Source: Nioella ostreopsis
Lineage (GTDB): Bacteria > Pseudomonadota > Alphaproteobacteria > Rhodobacterales > Rhodobacteraceae
Reading direction: 5' to 3'
Assembly: GCF_004000255.1 (NCBI RefSeq)
Contig: NZ_RCIQ01000017.1
Location: forward strand, 255 to 64,254
Length of the DNA: 64,000 bases
The translations under genes were made by a program, and so were the position numbers. Each line of letters opens with the position of its first letter. The stretch's first letter is position 1. The notes under the pieces were generated by a model. It searched no databases, was not told where the DNA came from, and saw only the letters and a program-made list of their open reading frames with translations. This document shows positions 42,171 through 50,160 of the stretch, piece after piece.

Positions 42171-43433
42171 TCAGCGGTCTGGCGGGGTCCAGCTTGCAGG
42201 GGGCGCATCCCGACGACGCAGGCGCATCGCCAGCCCAAGGGCCACGCCCACGCCGATCGCGATGGTCAGGTCCGTCAGAACGGTCAGTACCAGCGTCAGG
42301 GACAGCAGCAGCACATCCTGCCGGGGTTGGGCCAGATAGCCCTTCCAATGCTGCGGTTCGCTCATGTTCCAGGCGGTCAGCAGCAACAGCCCGGCCAATG
42401 CGGGCATGGCGAGGTAGCCTGCAAGCGGGGCGGCCACCAGCATCACCAGAAGGATCGTCAGCGCATGGACAAGCCCCGCCACCGGCGTCTTGCCACCGGC
42501 CCGGACATTCGTCGCGGTGCGCGCGATGGCCCCCGTGGCTGGCAGACCGCCGAAGAGCGCCGAACCGATATTGGCCGCCCCCTGCGCCAGCACTTCGGCA
42601 TTCGATCTGTGACGCCCGCCGATCATCCGGTCGGCCACCATCGCCGACAGCAGCGACTCGACCCCGGCAAGAAAGGCAATGACCATGGCAGAGGGCAGAA
42701 GCTCCACGATCCGGGCATAGCTGATGTCGGGAAGCTGCGGCACGGGCAGGGTCGCGGGCAAGTCGCCGAAGCGAGACCGGATCGTATCGACCGGAAGATC
42801 GAACACCGCCACGGCCGCCGAACTGGCCGCAACGGCCAGGATCAGCCCAGGAAAGCGTGGAAACCCGCGACGCATAGCCACGATCATCACCATGGTGGCC
42901 AGCGTGACGGCCACGGCAGCGGGGCTGAAACTGTCCCTTGCACCCCACAGCGCCGCGATCTTCTCGACGAAATCGGCAGGCAGATGATCGGGTGTCAGGC
43001 CAAGCGCATCTTTCAGCTGACTGGCCCCAATGATGACCGCGATGCCGATGGTGAACCCGTTGATCACCGGTTCTGGAACGTAGGAAATCAGGCTGCCCGC
43101 CCGCAACACCCCGGCCACGACCAGCATGATCCCCGCCATTAGCGTCGCCAGCACCAGCCCGTCATAGCCATGCGTTGCGATCGCTCCGTAGACCACCACG
43201 ATGAACGCCCCGGTTGGCCCGCCGATCTGCACCCGGCTGCCCCCAAGCAATGAAATCAGGAAGCCGCCGACAATCGCCGTGATCAAACCGGTCGCGGGAT
43301 CGGCCCCCGAGGCAATGGCGATGGCAAGGCTGAGGGGAATGGCCACCATGGCCACGGTCAATCCTGCCAGCAGGTCGCTCAGCAGCAGGGCGGCCGTGTA
43401 GGATCGAAGTGTCGTCAGCAGCTTGGGTGTCAT
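42171..43433 (-). CDS. SulP-family anion transporter lacking a STAS domain
   Basis: A 420-residue inner-membrane protein with about twelve to fourteen hydrophobic segments. The N-terminal DLLAGLTVAMVAIPLSLAIAIASGADP and GGSRVQIGGPTGAFIVVVYG are the SulP signature, a family that moves sulfate, bicarbonate or dicarboxylates. Most bacterial members end in a cytoplasmic STAS domain; this one stops soon after the last helix with RRRDAPPASWTPPDR. Whether it is naturally short or truncated is unknown. Substrate not predictable. Confidence 0.9.
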   Translation of the reverse strand: MTPKLLTTLRSYTAALLLSDLLAGLTVAMVAIPLSLAIAIASGADPATGLITAIVGGFLISLLGGSRVQIGGPTGAFIVVVYGAIATHGYDGLVLATLMAGIMLVVAGVLRAGSLISYVPEPVINGFTIGIAVIIGASQLKDALGLTPDHLPADFVEKIAALWGARDSFSPAAVAVTLATMVMIVAMRRGFPRFPGLILAVAASSAAVAVFDLPVDTIRSRFGDLPATLPVPQLPDISYARIVELLPSAMVIAFLAGVESLLSAMVADRMIGGRHRSNAEVLAQGAANIGSALFGGLPATGAIARTATNVRAGGKTPVAGLVHALTILLVMLVAAPLAGYLAMPALAGLLLLTAWNMSEPQHWKGYLAQPRQDVLLLSLTLVLTVLTDLTIAIGVGVALGLAMRLRRRDAPPASWTPPDR

Positions 43434-43574
43434 GGCACAAGTATTCCGCTACCGGGCGCACCAGCAAGCGGATTCCACCACACACGGTGTCGCGGATCAA
43501 ATTTGCGTTATACCCTCCCGCCGCCTTGGATCCGGGCTATCCTTCAACCGAAATCACACCTGAGGGAGCCTACG

Positions 43575-44492
43575 ATGACTGCCATGAAACGCCGGTCCAT
43601 ACTTAAACTGTCCCTTGCAGCCCCGTTCCTGTCGCTCGGTGCGACTGCGCTGCGCGCAGAGGCGCCCGCAATGGGGGCGTCCTTCGCACGTCACCGGCGC
43701 TTCACGCTCGGGCAGTTCGAAGTCACCACCCTGCTGGCCGGAACCACCCCGCGTGAGAACCCGCAAGGGATATTTGGCACGAATGTATCGCCCGAGGAAT
43801 TCTCTGAGGTCAGCGCCGCGAATTTCCTGTCGACGGAGGTCTCGCAGTTCTTCTTCACGCCCGTCGTCGTCAATACCGGCGCGCAGCTGGTGCTGTTCGA
43901 CACCGGGTTGAACCCGGCGGGCATCACCGATGCCTTGGCGGGGGCGGGCTACAGCCCCGATCAGGTGGATATCGTCGTGATCACGCATATGCATGGCGAC
44001 CATATCGGCGGGCTGTCCGATGGCGCGACCCCGACCTTTCCCAATGCCCGCTATGTAACGGGACAGGCCGAATTCGACCATTGGGACATGGCAGGCAATG
44101 AAGGCTTTGAAGGCAAGGTACGCCCGCTGGCCGAGAACATGACCTTTCTCGACCCGGATCAGGACGTGGTTTCAGGCATCACATCCGTTGCCGCCTATGG
44201 CCATACACCCGGCCATATGGGCTATCACATCGAAAGCGATGGCGCGCGGCTGATGCTGTTTGCCGATCTCGCCAATCACCCCGTCTGGTCTCTGGCCCGC
44301 CCTGACTGGGAGGTGCGCTTCGACATGGACAAGGCGATGGCCGCCGAAAGCCGCCGCCGCGTGCTTGGCATGATCGCCGCCGATCGGATCCCGGCCGTGG
44401 GCTACCACATGCCCTTCCCGGCGCTTGGCTTCGTCGAGGCCAATGGCGACGGGTTCCGGTGGGTGCCGGAACAGGGGCAGTTCATGGGTTAA
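43575..44492 (+). CDS. Exported MBL-fold metallo-hydrolase
   Basis: A 305-residue metallo-beta-lactamase-fold hydrolase. The metal motif HMHGDH is at residues 138-143, with later His in GHTPGHMGYH and Asp in FADLANH. The N-terminus MTAMKRRSILKLSLAAPFLS has a twin-arginine-like RRS plus hydrophobic stretch, suggesting Tat export. TGAGGGAG precedes the ATG at 43575. The substrate could be a lactone, a phosphate ester or other; quorum quenching is possible but unsupported. It overlaps the converging neighbour by four nt. Confidence 0.85.
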   Translation: MTAMKRRSILKLSLAAPFLSLGATALRAEAPAMGASFARHRRFTLGQFEVTTLLAGTTPRENPQGIFGTNVSPEEFSEVSAANFLSTEVSQFFFTPVVVNTGAQLVLFDTGLNPAGITDALAGAGYSPDQVDIVVITHMHGDHIGGLSDGATPTFPNARYVTGQAEFDHWDMAGNEGFEGKVRPLAENMTFLDPDQDVVSGITSVAAYGHTPGHMGYHIESDGARLMLFADLANHPVWSLARPDWEVRFDMDKAMAAESRRRVLGMIAADRIPAVGYHMPFPALGFVEANGDGFRWVPEQGQFMG

Positions 44493-45034
44493 TCGGTGAT
44501 CGGGCCGTCGCCCACCCTCGGGTGCACGCGCGGCCCGTCCGCCACGCCCATCACCAGCACGATTTCATCGGGGCGCGGCGCGTCGGCGACGCCCACGCTC
44601 ATCGTGTCGAAATGGGCGAAGGACCAGGCTTCGTCCTTGTGGCCGAGCGGCAGGTCGATCTGCGCGCCGAGCGGGGCCACCTTGGCATTCGACGGGATCA
44701 GCGCCTTTCCGCCGCCAACAGCCGCGCGCATGGGCTTGCCAAGCTTGGGGTGGATCATCGCCGCCCCGTGCTCCATCTCTCCGGCCACGCCGATGATCGC
44801 GGCCTTGCCATAGCTGACCGGGGCCGCGCCAAGCTGTGCGACCGCCTCGGCCATCAACTCTGCTCCGAGCGCACCACCCAGATCGAAGAGTTGCGACAGG
44901 TCGGTCCCGTGCTGGCCCGCGAAGGGGTTCTTGACCACCGCCAGCACCGCAACCCGAGTGATCGGCTCGCAAGGCTCGCCCGACCCGTCCGCGCGGATGA
45001 CCTCTCGGATGAAGACGGTTTTTCGGCTGTTCAT
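44489..45034 (-). CDS. Amino-acid-synthesis (AmoS/DUF1185) family protein
   Basis: A 181-residue cytoplasmic protein of the small DUF1185 family, often labelled amino acid synthesis protein. Characteristic parts are ITRVAVLAVVKNPFAG, AVAQLGAAPVSYGKAAIIGVAGEMEHGAAMIHPKLGKPMR and VGVADAPRPDEIVLVMGVADGPRVHPR. The function is not established experimentally, to my knowledge. It converges with the MBL-fold gene, the two stops overlapping by four nt. Confidence 0.82.
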   Translation of the reverse strand: MNSRKTVFIREVIRADGSGEPCEPITRVAVLAVVKNPFAGQHGTDLSQLFDLGGALGAELMAEAVAQLGAAPVSYGKAAIIGVAGEMEHGAAMIHPKLGKPMRAAVGGGKALIPSNAKVAPLGAQIDLPLGHKDEAWSFAHFDTMSVGVADAPRPDEIVLVMGVADGPRVHPRVGDGPITD

Positions 45035-45132
45035 CTGCGCTCCTCTGCTGCTGCCCGCCAGTCTAGACAGAATTTCGGCAAACCGTCACCAATCCCCTTC
45101 CCATTCCTCCCGCAACGGCACATCTAGACTCC

Positions 45133-45540
45133 ATGACCGACTGGAGCCCCCTGACCCCGCCCGACCTTGCCGCCTTCGAGCAGATGGCGGAACAGGCTCT
45201 GTTGGCCCTGCCAGAGCCCTACCGGCGCGCGGCCATGCAGGTGGCGCTGAGGGTCGAGGATTTCGCCAGCGACGAGATGCTGGACGCGTTGGAGATCGAG
45301 AACCCGTATGAGCTGACCGGGCTCTATGAAGGCATCCCGCTGACCGAGAAATCGGTGATGGATCAACCGATGAGGCCCGACGTGATCTGGCTTTTTCGCC
45401 GCGCGATCCTGGAGGAATGGGCGGATCGGGGCGATATCCCGCTTGGCCACCTGATTGGCCATGTGCTGGTGCATGAGCTGGCCCATCACTTCGGCTGGTC
45501 CGACGCGGATATCGCCGAAATTGACCCCTGGTGGGAGTAA
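45133..45540 (+). CDS. Minimal zincin metallopeptidase-like protein
   Basis: A 135-residue cytoplasmic protein of the short zincin group (Zincin_1 type). The HEXXH zinc motif is HELAHH at residues 114-119, followed by FGWSDADIAEID, which supplies the third ligand region. The N-terminal part (FEQMAEQALLALPEPYR) is standard for the family. Biological target unknown. It stands alone on the forward strand, 37 nt before a secreted-protein gene that may share its transcript. Confidence 0.87.
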   Translation: MTDWSPLTPPDLAAFEQMAEQALLALPEPYRRAAMQVALRVEDFASDEMLDALEIENPYELTGLYEGIPLTEKSVMDQPMRPDVIWLFRRAILEEWADRGDIPLGHLIGHVLVHELAHHFGWSDADIAEIDPWWE

Positions 45541-45577
45541 CACTTGACCCGCGCGGCACGGCGCGCAAGCTGGCCTC

Positions 45578-46180
45578 ATGCGTATTCTGTTCTGCCTTTT
45601 CCTGATGACTGGCGCGGCCCTGGCCGACCCCTGCACACAGTCGCCCCGCGCTTTCTGGTCCCAAGCCTGTTCCGATCCGCTGACCCGCGCCGTCACGCTG
45701 GAGATGGAGGCGCTGATAACTGAGGTTCGCGAAACGCCCGGTCTGCATCCCGGCACCTGGGCCGCGCTCGGGTTGCGGGCCGAGATGGTATACGGGCAGC
45801 TCGATGATTGTCTGGGAACGGATGCGCCACCCGCCTGCATGCTGCCCATTGCAGCGGGTTACGCAGCGGAGCTTCTGGAAGGCCCCTATCTGAACGGCGA
45901 ACGAGAGGGGCTGGCGCGCGGGCCGGTCGATCTTCTCTGCCCCCAATTCGCCCGCCCCTTCCACTTGACCCGCTTCGATACCGACCCTGCCTTGATCTGG
46001 ATCTCTCCCGGCTATGCGCTGCTGACGCAGGATATCGACGCATGGAACGTGGTCTTTGGCGGCGACGGACCGGAGGGCACGATCGACCTGGGTATTACCC
46101 CCGCCGGGCAGGTGGTGCTGACCGGGCTGAGCAACCGGCCCATGCCCTGCATGATCGCGGATGAAACGGTGCTGCGCTAG
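45578..46180 (+). CDS. Secreted protein of unknown function
   Basis: A 200-residue protein with a short signal peptide (MRILFCLFLMTGAALADPC, cleavage after ALA near residue 16). Several cysteines lie in the mature part and could make disulfides. No domain was recognised. It follows the zincin gene on the same strand and converges with the DUF1801 gene, whose stop overlaps its own by four nt. Probably periplasmic. Confidence 0.72.
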   Translation: MRILFCLFLMTGAALADPCTQSPRAFWSQACSDPLTRAVTLEMEALITEVRETPGLHPGTWAALGLRAEMVYGQLDDCLGTDAPPACMLPIAAGYAAELLEGPYLNGEREGLARGPVDLLCPQFARPFHLTRFDTDPALIWISPGYALLTQDIDAWNVVFGGDGPEGTIDLGITPAGQVVLTGLSNRPMPCMIADETVLR

Positions 46181-46611
46181 CTCGCCCGGACGGGCCAGCG
46201 TTTGCCCAGATCGTCCAGACCCGCGCGAACAAGCTCCTCAAGCACGGTCAGGTGGATATCGGCCAGCTTGTTCACATAGAGGCAGGATTTGCCGATCCTG
46301 TGCTTGCCAAGCCGGTCAAGGATCGACCCGAAATCTGCATAACCCGGCAGGATGTAGATCGACAGGTTGGCCTTGCGGGGGCTGAAGCCGGTGGCGAGGA
46401 AATCGCCCTCACGCCCGCTGTCATAGGTGTAGTGATACTGGCCGTAGCCGATGATGGTGGGTCCCCACATGCGGGGCTGAAATCCCGTCACCCGCCGGAA
46501 CAGCCCGTCGAGAACCAAAGAATCGGCCCGGCGGGTCGGATGGTCGAGCGCTGCGATGAAGTCAGCGGGATCGACCGGCGTGACCGTAGTTTTGTTCTCT
46601 GCCTTGGACAT
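46177..46611 (-). CDS. DUF1801 (YdhG-like) protein
   Basis: A 144-residue cytoplasmic protein. TRRADSLVLDGLFRRVTGFQPRMWGPTIIGYG and the later FSPRKANLSIYIL, GKHRIGKSCLYVNKLADI match the DUF1801 family, an SRPBCC-unrelated small fold of unknown activity. ATG at 46611 is chosen because AGGAGG lies seven nt before it, which removes six residues from the longest frame. No functional link with neighbours is evident. Confidence 0.8.
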   Translation of the reverse strand: MSKAENKTTVTPVDPADFIAALDHPTRRADSLVLDGLFRRVTGFQPRMWGPTIIGYGQYHYTYDSGREGDFLATGFSPRKANLSIYILPGYADFGSILDRLGKHRIGKSCLYVNKLADIHLTVLEELVRAGLDDLGKRWPVRAS

Positions 46612-46664
46612 GGGCGGGCCTCCTGCCACGGGAGAGTAGCAGCAGATGGCCCGCCAGCGAAGGG

Positions 46665-47045
46665 TCAGGCGTAGCTGACCACCTCGATCTCGATATTGTC
46701 GGGGCCGTCGAAATAGAACCGGCGGCCAGGTTCATAGTCGCCGTGGTTATGCGGGTGGTAGCCTGCGGCTTTCACCTTCGCCTCGACCGCATCAAGGTCT
46801 TCGACCACCACGCCGATATGGTTCAGCCCGCCCGGTGTGCGGTAGCGGTCGGGGGCCTTCATCTGGCCACCCTGGCTATAGGCCACGACGTAGCTGTCCT
46901 CGTTGCCCACATGGATGGAATGCCCTCCTCCCTTGCCCTCACCCTGCCAGCGGATGCGCCAGCCAAAGAGATCGACCAGCAGGTCGGCCATCGCCTGCGG
47001 GTCGCTGACGGTTACGTTCACATGTTCCAGAAAGGCTGCGGTCAT
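46665..47045 (-). CDS. VOC-family (glyoxalase/bleomycin resistance-like) protein
   Basis: A 126-residue vicinal-oxygen-chelate fold protein with two beta-alpha-beta-beta-beta modules: FLEHVNVTVSDPQAMADLLVDLFGWR and GGLNHIGVVVEDLDAVEAKV, ending RFYFDGPDNIEIEVVSY. His9, His75 and the final Glu are candidate metal ligands. It is divergent from soxR across an 82-base spacer with a perfect dyad, so it is probably a SoxR target. It may detoxify an electrophile or bind a redox-active compound. Confidence 0.86.
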   Translation of the reverse strand: MTAAFLEHVNVTVSDPQAMADLLVDLFGWRIRWQGEGKGGGHSIHVGNEDSYVVAYSQGGQMKAPDRYRTPGGLNHIGVVVEDLDAVEAKVKAAGYHPHNHGDYEPGRRFYFDGPDNIEIEVVSYA

Positions 47046-47085
47046 ATCGGGTCTCCTTCACGGTTGATTCGCTTTCCGGTTTCAT

Positions 47086-47116
47086 GGTGTAATTGCTAAA
47101 GTTCACTTTAGCTCAA
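47086..47116 (-). promoter_or_regulatory. SoxR operator in a 19-nt-spacer promoter
   Basis: GCTAAAGT-TC-ACTTTAGC (47095-47112) is a perfect 18-bp dyad. On the reverse strand it sits between TTGAGC (47116-47111) and TACACC (47091-47086), 19 nt apart. This overlong spacing is the hallmark of promoters that MerR-family activators untwist. It points towards the VOC gene and overlaps the soxR upstream region. Confidence 0.68.
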
Positions 47117-47127
47117 GGAATTTCTTC

Positions 47128-47574
47128 ATGCGCCGCCCCGGGGATATGCTGCCGATTGGCCGGATTGCCGAACGGACCGGCATGGCCGTGTCCGCCATCC
47201 GCTATTACGAGGCCGAGGGGCTGGTGCATCCGATCCGCACCGCCGCCGGGCAACGGCAGTTCCGGCGGTCGGACATTCGGCGGCTCAGCTTCGTCAAGAT
47301 CGCACAGGAACTGGGGTTTTCGCTGAGCGAGATCCGCGAGGAGATGGCCAGGCTGCCCGAGGGGCGCACCCCCACCAAGGCCGATTGGGAACGGATCAGC
47401 CGCCGCTTCCGCGCGGTGCTGGACGAGCGCATCGACCGGCTGCAACGCACCCGGGACAAGCTGGATGGCTGCATCGGCTGCGGCTGCCTGAGCCTGAAGA
47501 GCTGCGCGCTCTACAATCCCGACGATGAGAAGGGCGCACGCGGGGCGGGGCCGCGCAACATCATCGACGGCTAG
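47128..47574 (+). CDS. soxR: Redox-sensitive transcriptional activator SoxR
   Basis: A 148-residue MerR-family regulator. The N-terminal winged helix (LPIGRIAERTGMAVSAIRYYEAEGL) binds DNA, a long coiled helix follows, and the [2Fe-2S] ligands are Cys115, Cys118, Cys120 and Cys126, in the C-X2-C-X-C-X5-C order specific for SoxR. Oxidation by redox-cycling compounds activates it. AAGGA stands nine nt before ATG 47128. No soxS is present; in alphaproteobacteria SoxR usually acts directly on a few genes, here probably the divergent VOC gene. Confidence 0.95.
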   Translation: MRRPGDMLPIGRIAERTGMAVSAIRYYEAEGLVHPIRTAAGQRQFRRSDIRRLSFVKIAQELGFSLSEIREEMARLPEGRTPTKADWERISRRFRAVLDERIDRLQRTRDKLDGCIGCGCLSLKSCALYNPDDEKGARGAGPRNIIDG

Positions 47575-48122
47575 CGGAAGGCCGGTCCATGGCACCAGAT
47601 GGTGAGCGAACGGCGTTCACCCTCGGTCACCGGTGTCACCCGATGCAGCACAAAAGAGGGGAAGAGCGTTGCCGCACCCTGCGCGGTATCGGCGGTGACG
47701 ATCCCCGCCCCCGGCATCAGTTCGAGCATTCCGCCCGCATAGTCGGACGGCTCCGACAGTTGCACGACCATCGTGAGCTTGCGTTTCGAGGCGAACCGCC
47801 CGTCACCGATATCGGAATGCCAATCGAAATGCCCCTGCCGGTCGGCCCCATAGCGGGCGACCTGTGCGGATTCCGAAAAATCGGTCAGATCATAGCCATA
47901 GACCTGCCGGTTGGCATCCCGCACCAGTGCGATGATCTTGTCCATCACCCAATCGGCTTCTGCCACCTCATCCAGCCAGACCAGGTCGGCCCGGCGCAGA
48001 TTGTGGTCGGTGGCGTTGCGGGTGAGGCCCGCATCCTGCGCAGGGGCAGATTCGGCCAAGGTGGTGATATGAGCGCAATCCTCCGGGGTGAAGGCTGCGC
48101 GGACGGTGTGGATCTGGATCAT
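47571..48122 (-). CDS. Fe(II)/2-oxoglutarate oxygenase, prolyl-hydroxylase-like
   Basis: A 183-residue protein with a prolyl-4-hydroxylase-type fold. HFDWHSDIGDGRF gives the His-X-Asp iron ligands, and the second His is in LFPSFVLHRVTPVTEGER, with the Arg expected to bind 2-oxoglutarate. KRKLTMVVQLSEPSDYAGGMLEL is also typical (PKHD-type hydroxylases). ATG at 48122 lacks a good ribosome-binding site; upstream in-frame starts enter the repeat region. It converges with soxR with a four-nt overlap. Substrate unknown. Confidence 0.8.
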   Translation of the reverse strand: MIQIHTVRAAFTPEDCAHITTLAESAPAQDAGLTRNATDHNLRRADLVWLDEVAEADWVMDKIIALVRDANRQVYGYDLTDFSESAQVARYGADRQGHFDWHSDIGDGRFASKRKLTMVVQLSEPSDYAGGMLELMPGAGIVTADTAQGAATLFPSFVLHRVTPVTEGERRSLTIWCHGPAFR

Positions 48123-48221
48123 GGGAAGGAGGCGGTCCGAATAATGATCCTCGCGGATGGCAGATGTCACGTGATCCGTCGCGCCGGAAAGCGACCGGAG
48201 GGGCGGATTGCGACGGGTTTT

Positions 48222-48352
48222 TCGCCGTGCCTTCGGCACGTCGACCCGCGCGCGGCTGCGCCGCGCGATGAGTGGCTTAGGGGAAAGAAAGGGGGCGCTG
48301 CCCCCGTCGCCTATCGGCGACTCCCCCGAGGTACTTGGACCAAGATGAAAGG
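48222..48352. repeat. Mosaic of hairpins with interspersed repeat copy 3
   Basis: Four perfect hairpins stand in a row: CGTGCC-TTC-GGCACG (48226-48240), CGCGCGGC-TGC-GCCGCGCG (48249-48267), GGGGGC-GCT-GCCCCC (48291-48305) and GTCGCC-TATC-GGCGAC (48306-48321). The reverse-complement copy of the interspersed repeat follows (48322-48352, with CTTGGACCAAGATGAAAG). It lies between nadE and the oxygenase gene and could also terminate nadE. Confidence 0.75.
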
Positions 48353-48354
48353 GT

Positions 48355-50013
48355 CTAGCTCGGGTCGCGCCAGCGGTTCACGATCGGGTAGCGGCGGTCG
48401 AGCCAGAAGGCGCGTTCGGTCAGGCGGGCACCGGGGGCGGACTGGAAGCGTTTGTATTCCGAGATGTAGATCAGGCTTTCGACCTTCTTCACCGTCTCGC
48501 GGTCATAGCCCATGGCGACGACGTCAGCGACCGAGGCTTCCTTGTCGATCAGCATCTCGAGGATCACGTCGAGCACTTCATAGGGTGGTAGGCTGTCCTC
48601 GTCCTTCTGATCCTCGCGCAACTCGGCGGTCGGGGGCTTGTCGATGACGCGGGGTGGGATGACCTCGCCTGCGGGGGCCAGCATCCAAGGGCGATGATTG
48701 GCGTTGCGCCAGCGGCAGGTTTCGAAGACGCGGGTTTTATACATGTCCTTGATCGGGTTGTAGCCACCCGCCATGTCGCCATAGATCGTGGCGTAGCCCA
48801 CGGCGACCTCGGACTTGTTGCCGGTGGTCAGCAGCATTTCCCCGAACTTGTTGGACAACGCCATCAGGATCACGCCGCGCAGGCGGCTTTGGATGTTTTC
48901 CTCGGTGAGGTCCGGGTTCATCCCGGCGAAGAGCGGCGCCAGCGCCTCCGTCATCGCGGCGCGGGGGCCAGAGATGGGCACGGTATCGAGCCGTGTGCCA
49001 AGCGCCTTTGCCACGGCGGCGGCATCTTCGAGCGACTCGGTCGAGGTATATTCGGACGGCAGCATCACGCAGCGGACATTCTCGGGCCCGAGCGCATCGG
49101 CGGCGATGGTCGCCACGATGGCGGAATCGATGCCGCCTGACAGCCCCAGAAGCACCTTCCTGAACCCGGTCTTGCCGAGATAATCGCGGACCGATTCGAC
49201 CATGCAGCGGTAATCGGCCTCCCATTCATCGGGCAGATGCGCCTTGACGCCCTCCACCGCGCGCCAGCCTTCATCGCCGCGCTCGAAATCCACATGGGTC
49301 AGAACCTCATCCATGAAGGGCATCTGCACGGCCAGCGCCCCGCCGGGGTTCAGCACGAAGCTCGCCCCGTCAAAGATCTGATCGTCCTGCGCGCCGGTGA
49401 GGTTGAGATAGGCCAGAGGCAGGCCGGTTTCGATCACGCGCGCCACGGTCACGGCCTGGCGGATGTTCATCTTGCCGCGATGATAGGGCGAGCCATTGGG
49501 GGAAATCAGGATCTCGGCCCCGGTTTCTTCCAGCGTTTCGCAGACATCCTCGAACCAGCAATCCTCGCAGATGGGGAAGCCGATGCGCACCGGACCGATC
49601 TGAACCGGCCCCTGCATCTCACCCGCATGGTAATAACGCTTTTCGTCGAAGACGTTGTAATTGGGCAGGTGATGCTTGAGAACTGTCGCCTGCACCTTGC
49701 CGCCCTGAAGAATGAAATAGGCGTTGAAGGGCTTGTCGCCACCGGGCCAGGGCCCGCCGATTCCAATGGCGGGGCCATCGGCACAATCGGCGGCCAGCTT
49801 TTCCACCACGCGGGCCACATCGGCGGCGAAGGCGGGTTTGCGCACAAGGTCCTGCAACTGGTAGCCGGTCACGAACATCTCGGGGAAAGCGACCAGGTCC
49901 GCTCCGGCGGCTCTTGCCTCGGCCCATGCATCTCGCGCCTTTGCGGTATTGGCCTCCAGCGCGCCGACGGTGGCGTTGAGCTGCGCGAGCGTTACTCGGA
50001 ATCTGTCGGACAT
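48355..50013 (-). CDS. nadE: Glutamine-dependent NAD+ synthetase
   Basis: Last step of NAD biosynthesis. The N-terminal nitrilase-type glutaminase domain (about 1-260) has the Glu-Lys-Cys triad, in FPEMFVTGYQ, LKHHLPNY and GFPICEDCWF. The C-terminal synthetase domain has the PP-loop LGLSGGIDS (about 293-301), MPSEYTS-like MLPSEYTSTES and TTGNKSEVAVGYATIYGDMAGG. The 552-residue length is standard for the two-domain form. The stop codon abuts the repeat mosaic. Confidence 0.97.
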   Translation of the reverse strand: MSDRFRVTLAQLNATVGALEANTAKARDAWAEARAAGADLVAFPEMFVTGYQLQDLVRKPAFAADVARVVEKLAADCADGPAIGIGGPWPGGDKPFNAYFILQGGKVQATVLKHHLPNYNVFDEKRYYHAGEMQGPVQIGPVRIGFPICEDCWFEDVCETLEETGAEILISPNGSPYHRGKMNIRQAVTVARVIETGLPLAYLNLTGAQDDQIFDGASFVLNPGGALAVQMPFMDEVLTHVDFERGDEGWRAVEGVKAHLPDEWEADYRCMVESVRDYLGKTGFRKVLLGLSGGIDSAIVATIAADALGPENVRCVMLPSEYTSTESLEDAAAVAKALGTRLDTVPISGPRAAMTEALAPLFAGMNPDLTEENIQSRLRGVILMALSNKFGEMLLTTGNKSEVAVGYATIYGDMAGGYNPIKDMYKTRVFETCRWRNANHRPWMLAPAGEVIPPRVIDKPPTAELREDQKDEDSLPPYEVLDVILEMLIDKEASVADVVAMGYDRETVKKVESLIYISEYKRFQSAPGARLTERAFWLDRRYPIVNRWRDPS

Positions 50014-50092
50014 GGGGCCTCGCCTCGGGTCGGTATCAAGCCGCCTTTTAGCAGATCACCGCCCGCCGCCAAGCCACCCGGGCCAAAAGACA

Positions 50093-50121
50093 TTGCGAGG
50101 TTAATCCCCCTCCACTAGGTT
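50093..50121 (+). promoter_or_regulatory. Candidate promoter of the MORN-repeat gene
   Basis: TTGCGA (50093-50098), a 17-nt spacer and TAGGTT (50116-50121). The -35 box is the same as that proposed for ffs. It would give a 30-40 nt leader ending in AAAGGGGGCAC before the ATG. Confidence 0.42.
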
Positions 50122-50160
50122 TATCGGCGACACGGGCAACGAAAACCTCAAAGGGGGCAC

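Noticed and set aside
40601-42682. A 693-codon open frame on the forward strand opposite gltX
   Set aside because: It is antisense to a complete, motif-bearing glutamyl-tRNA synthetase. Long antisense frames are expected in high-GC DNA, and the product is rich in His, Gln and Arg without any domain.
43575-44492. Quorum-quenching AHL lactonase
   Set aside because: The HXHXDH motif is common to all MBL-fold hydrolases, and the exported, Tat-like N-terminus is unusual for AHL lactonases. The substrate was left open.
48122-48239. N-terminal extension of the 2OG oxygenase to position 48239
   Set aside because: The added 39 residues are basic and low in structure, and run into the hairpin repeat mosaic. 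The conserved fold begins near 48122.
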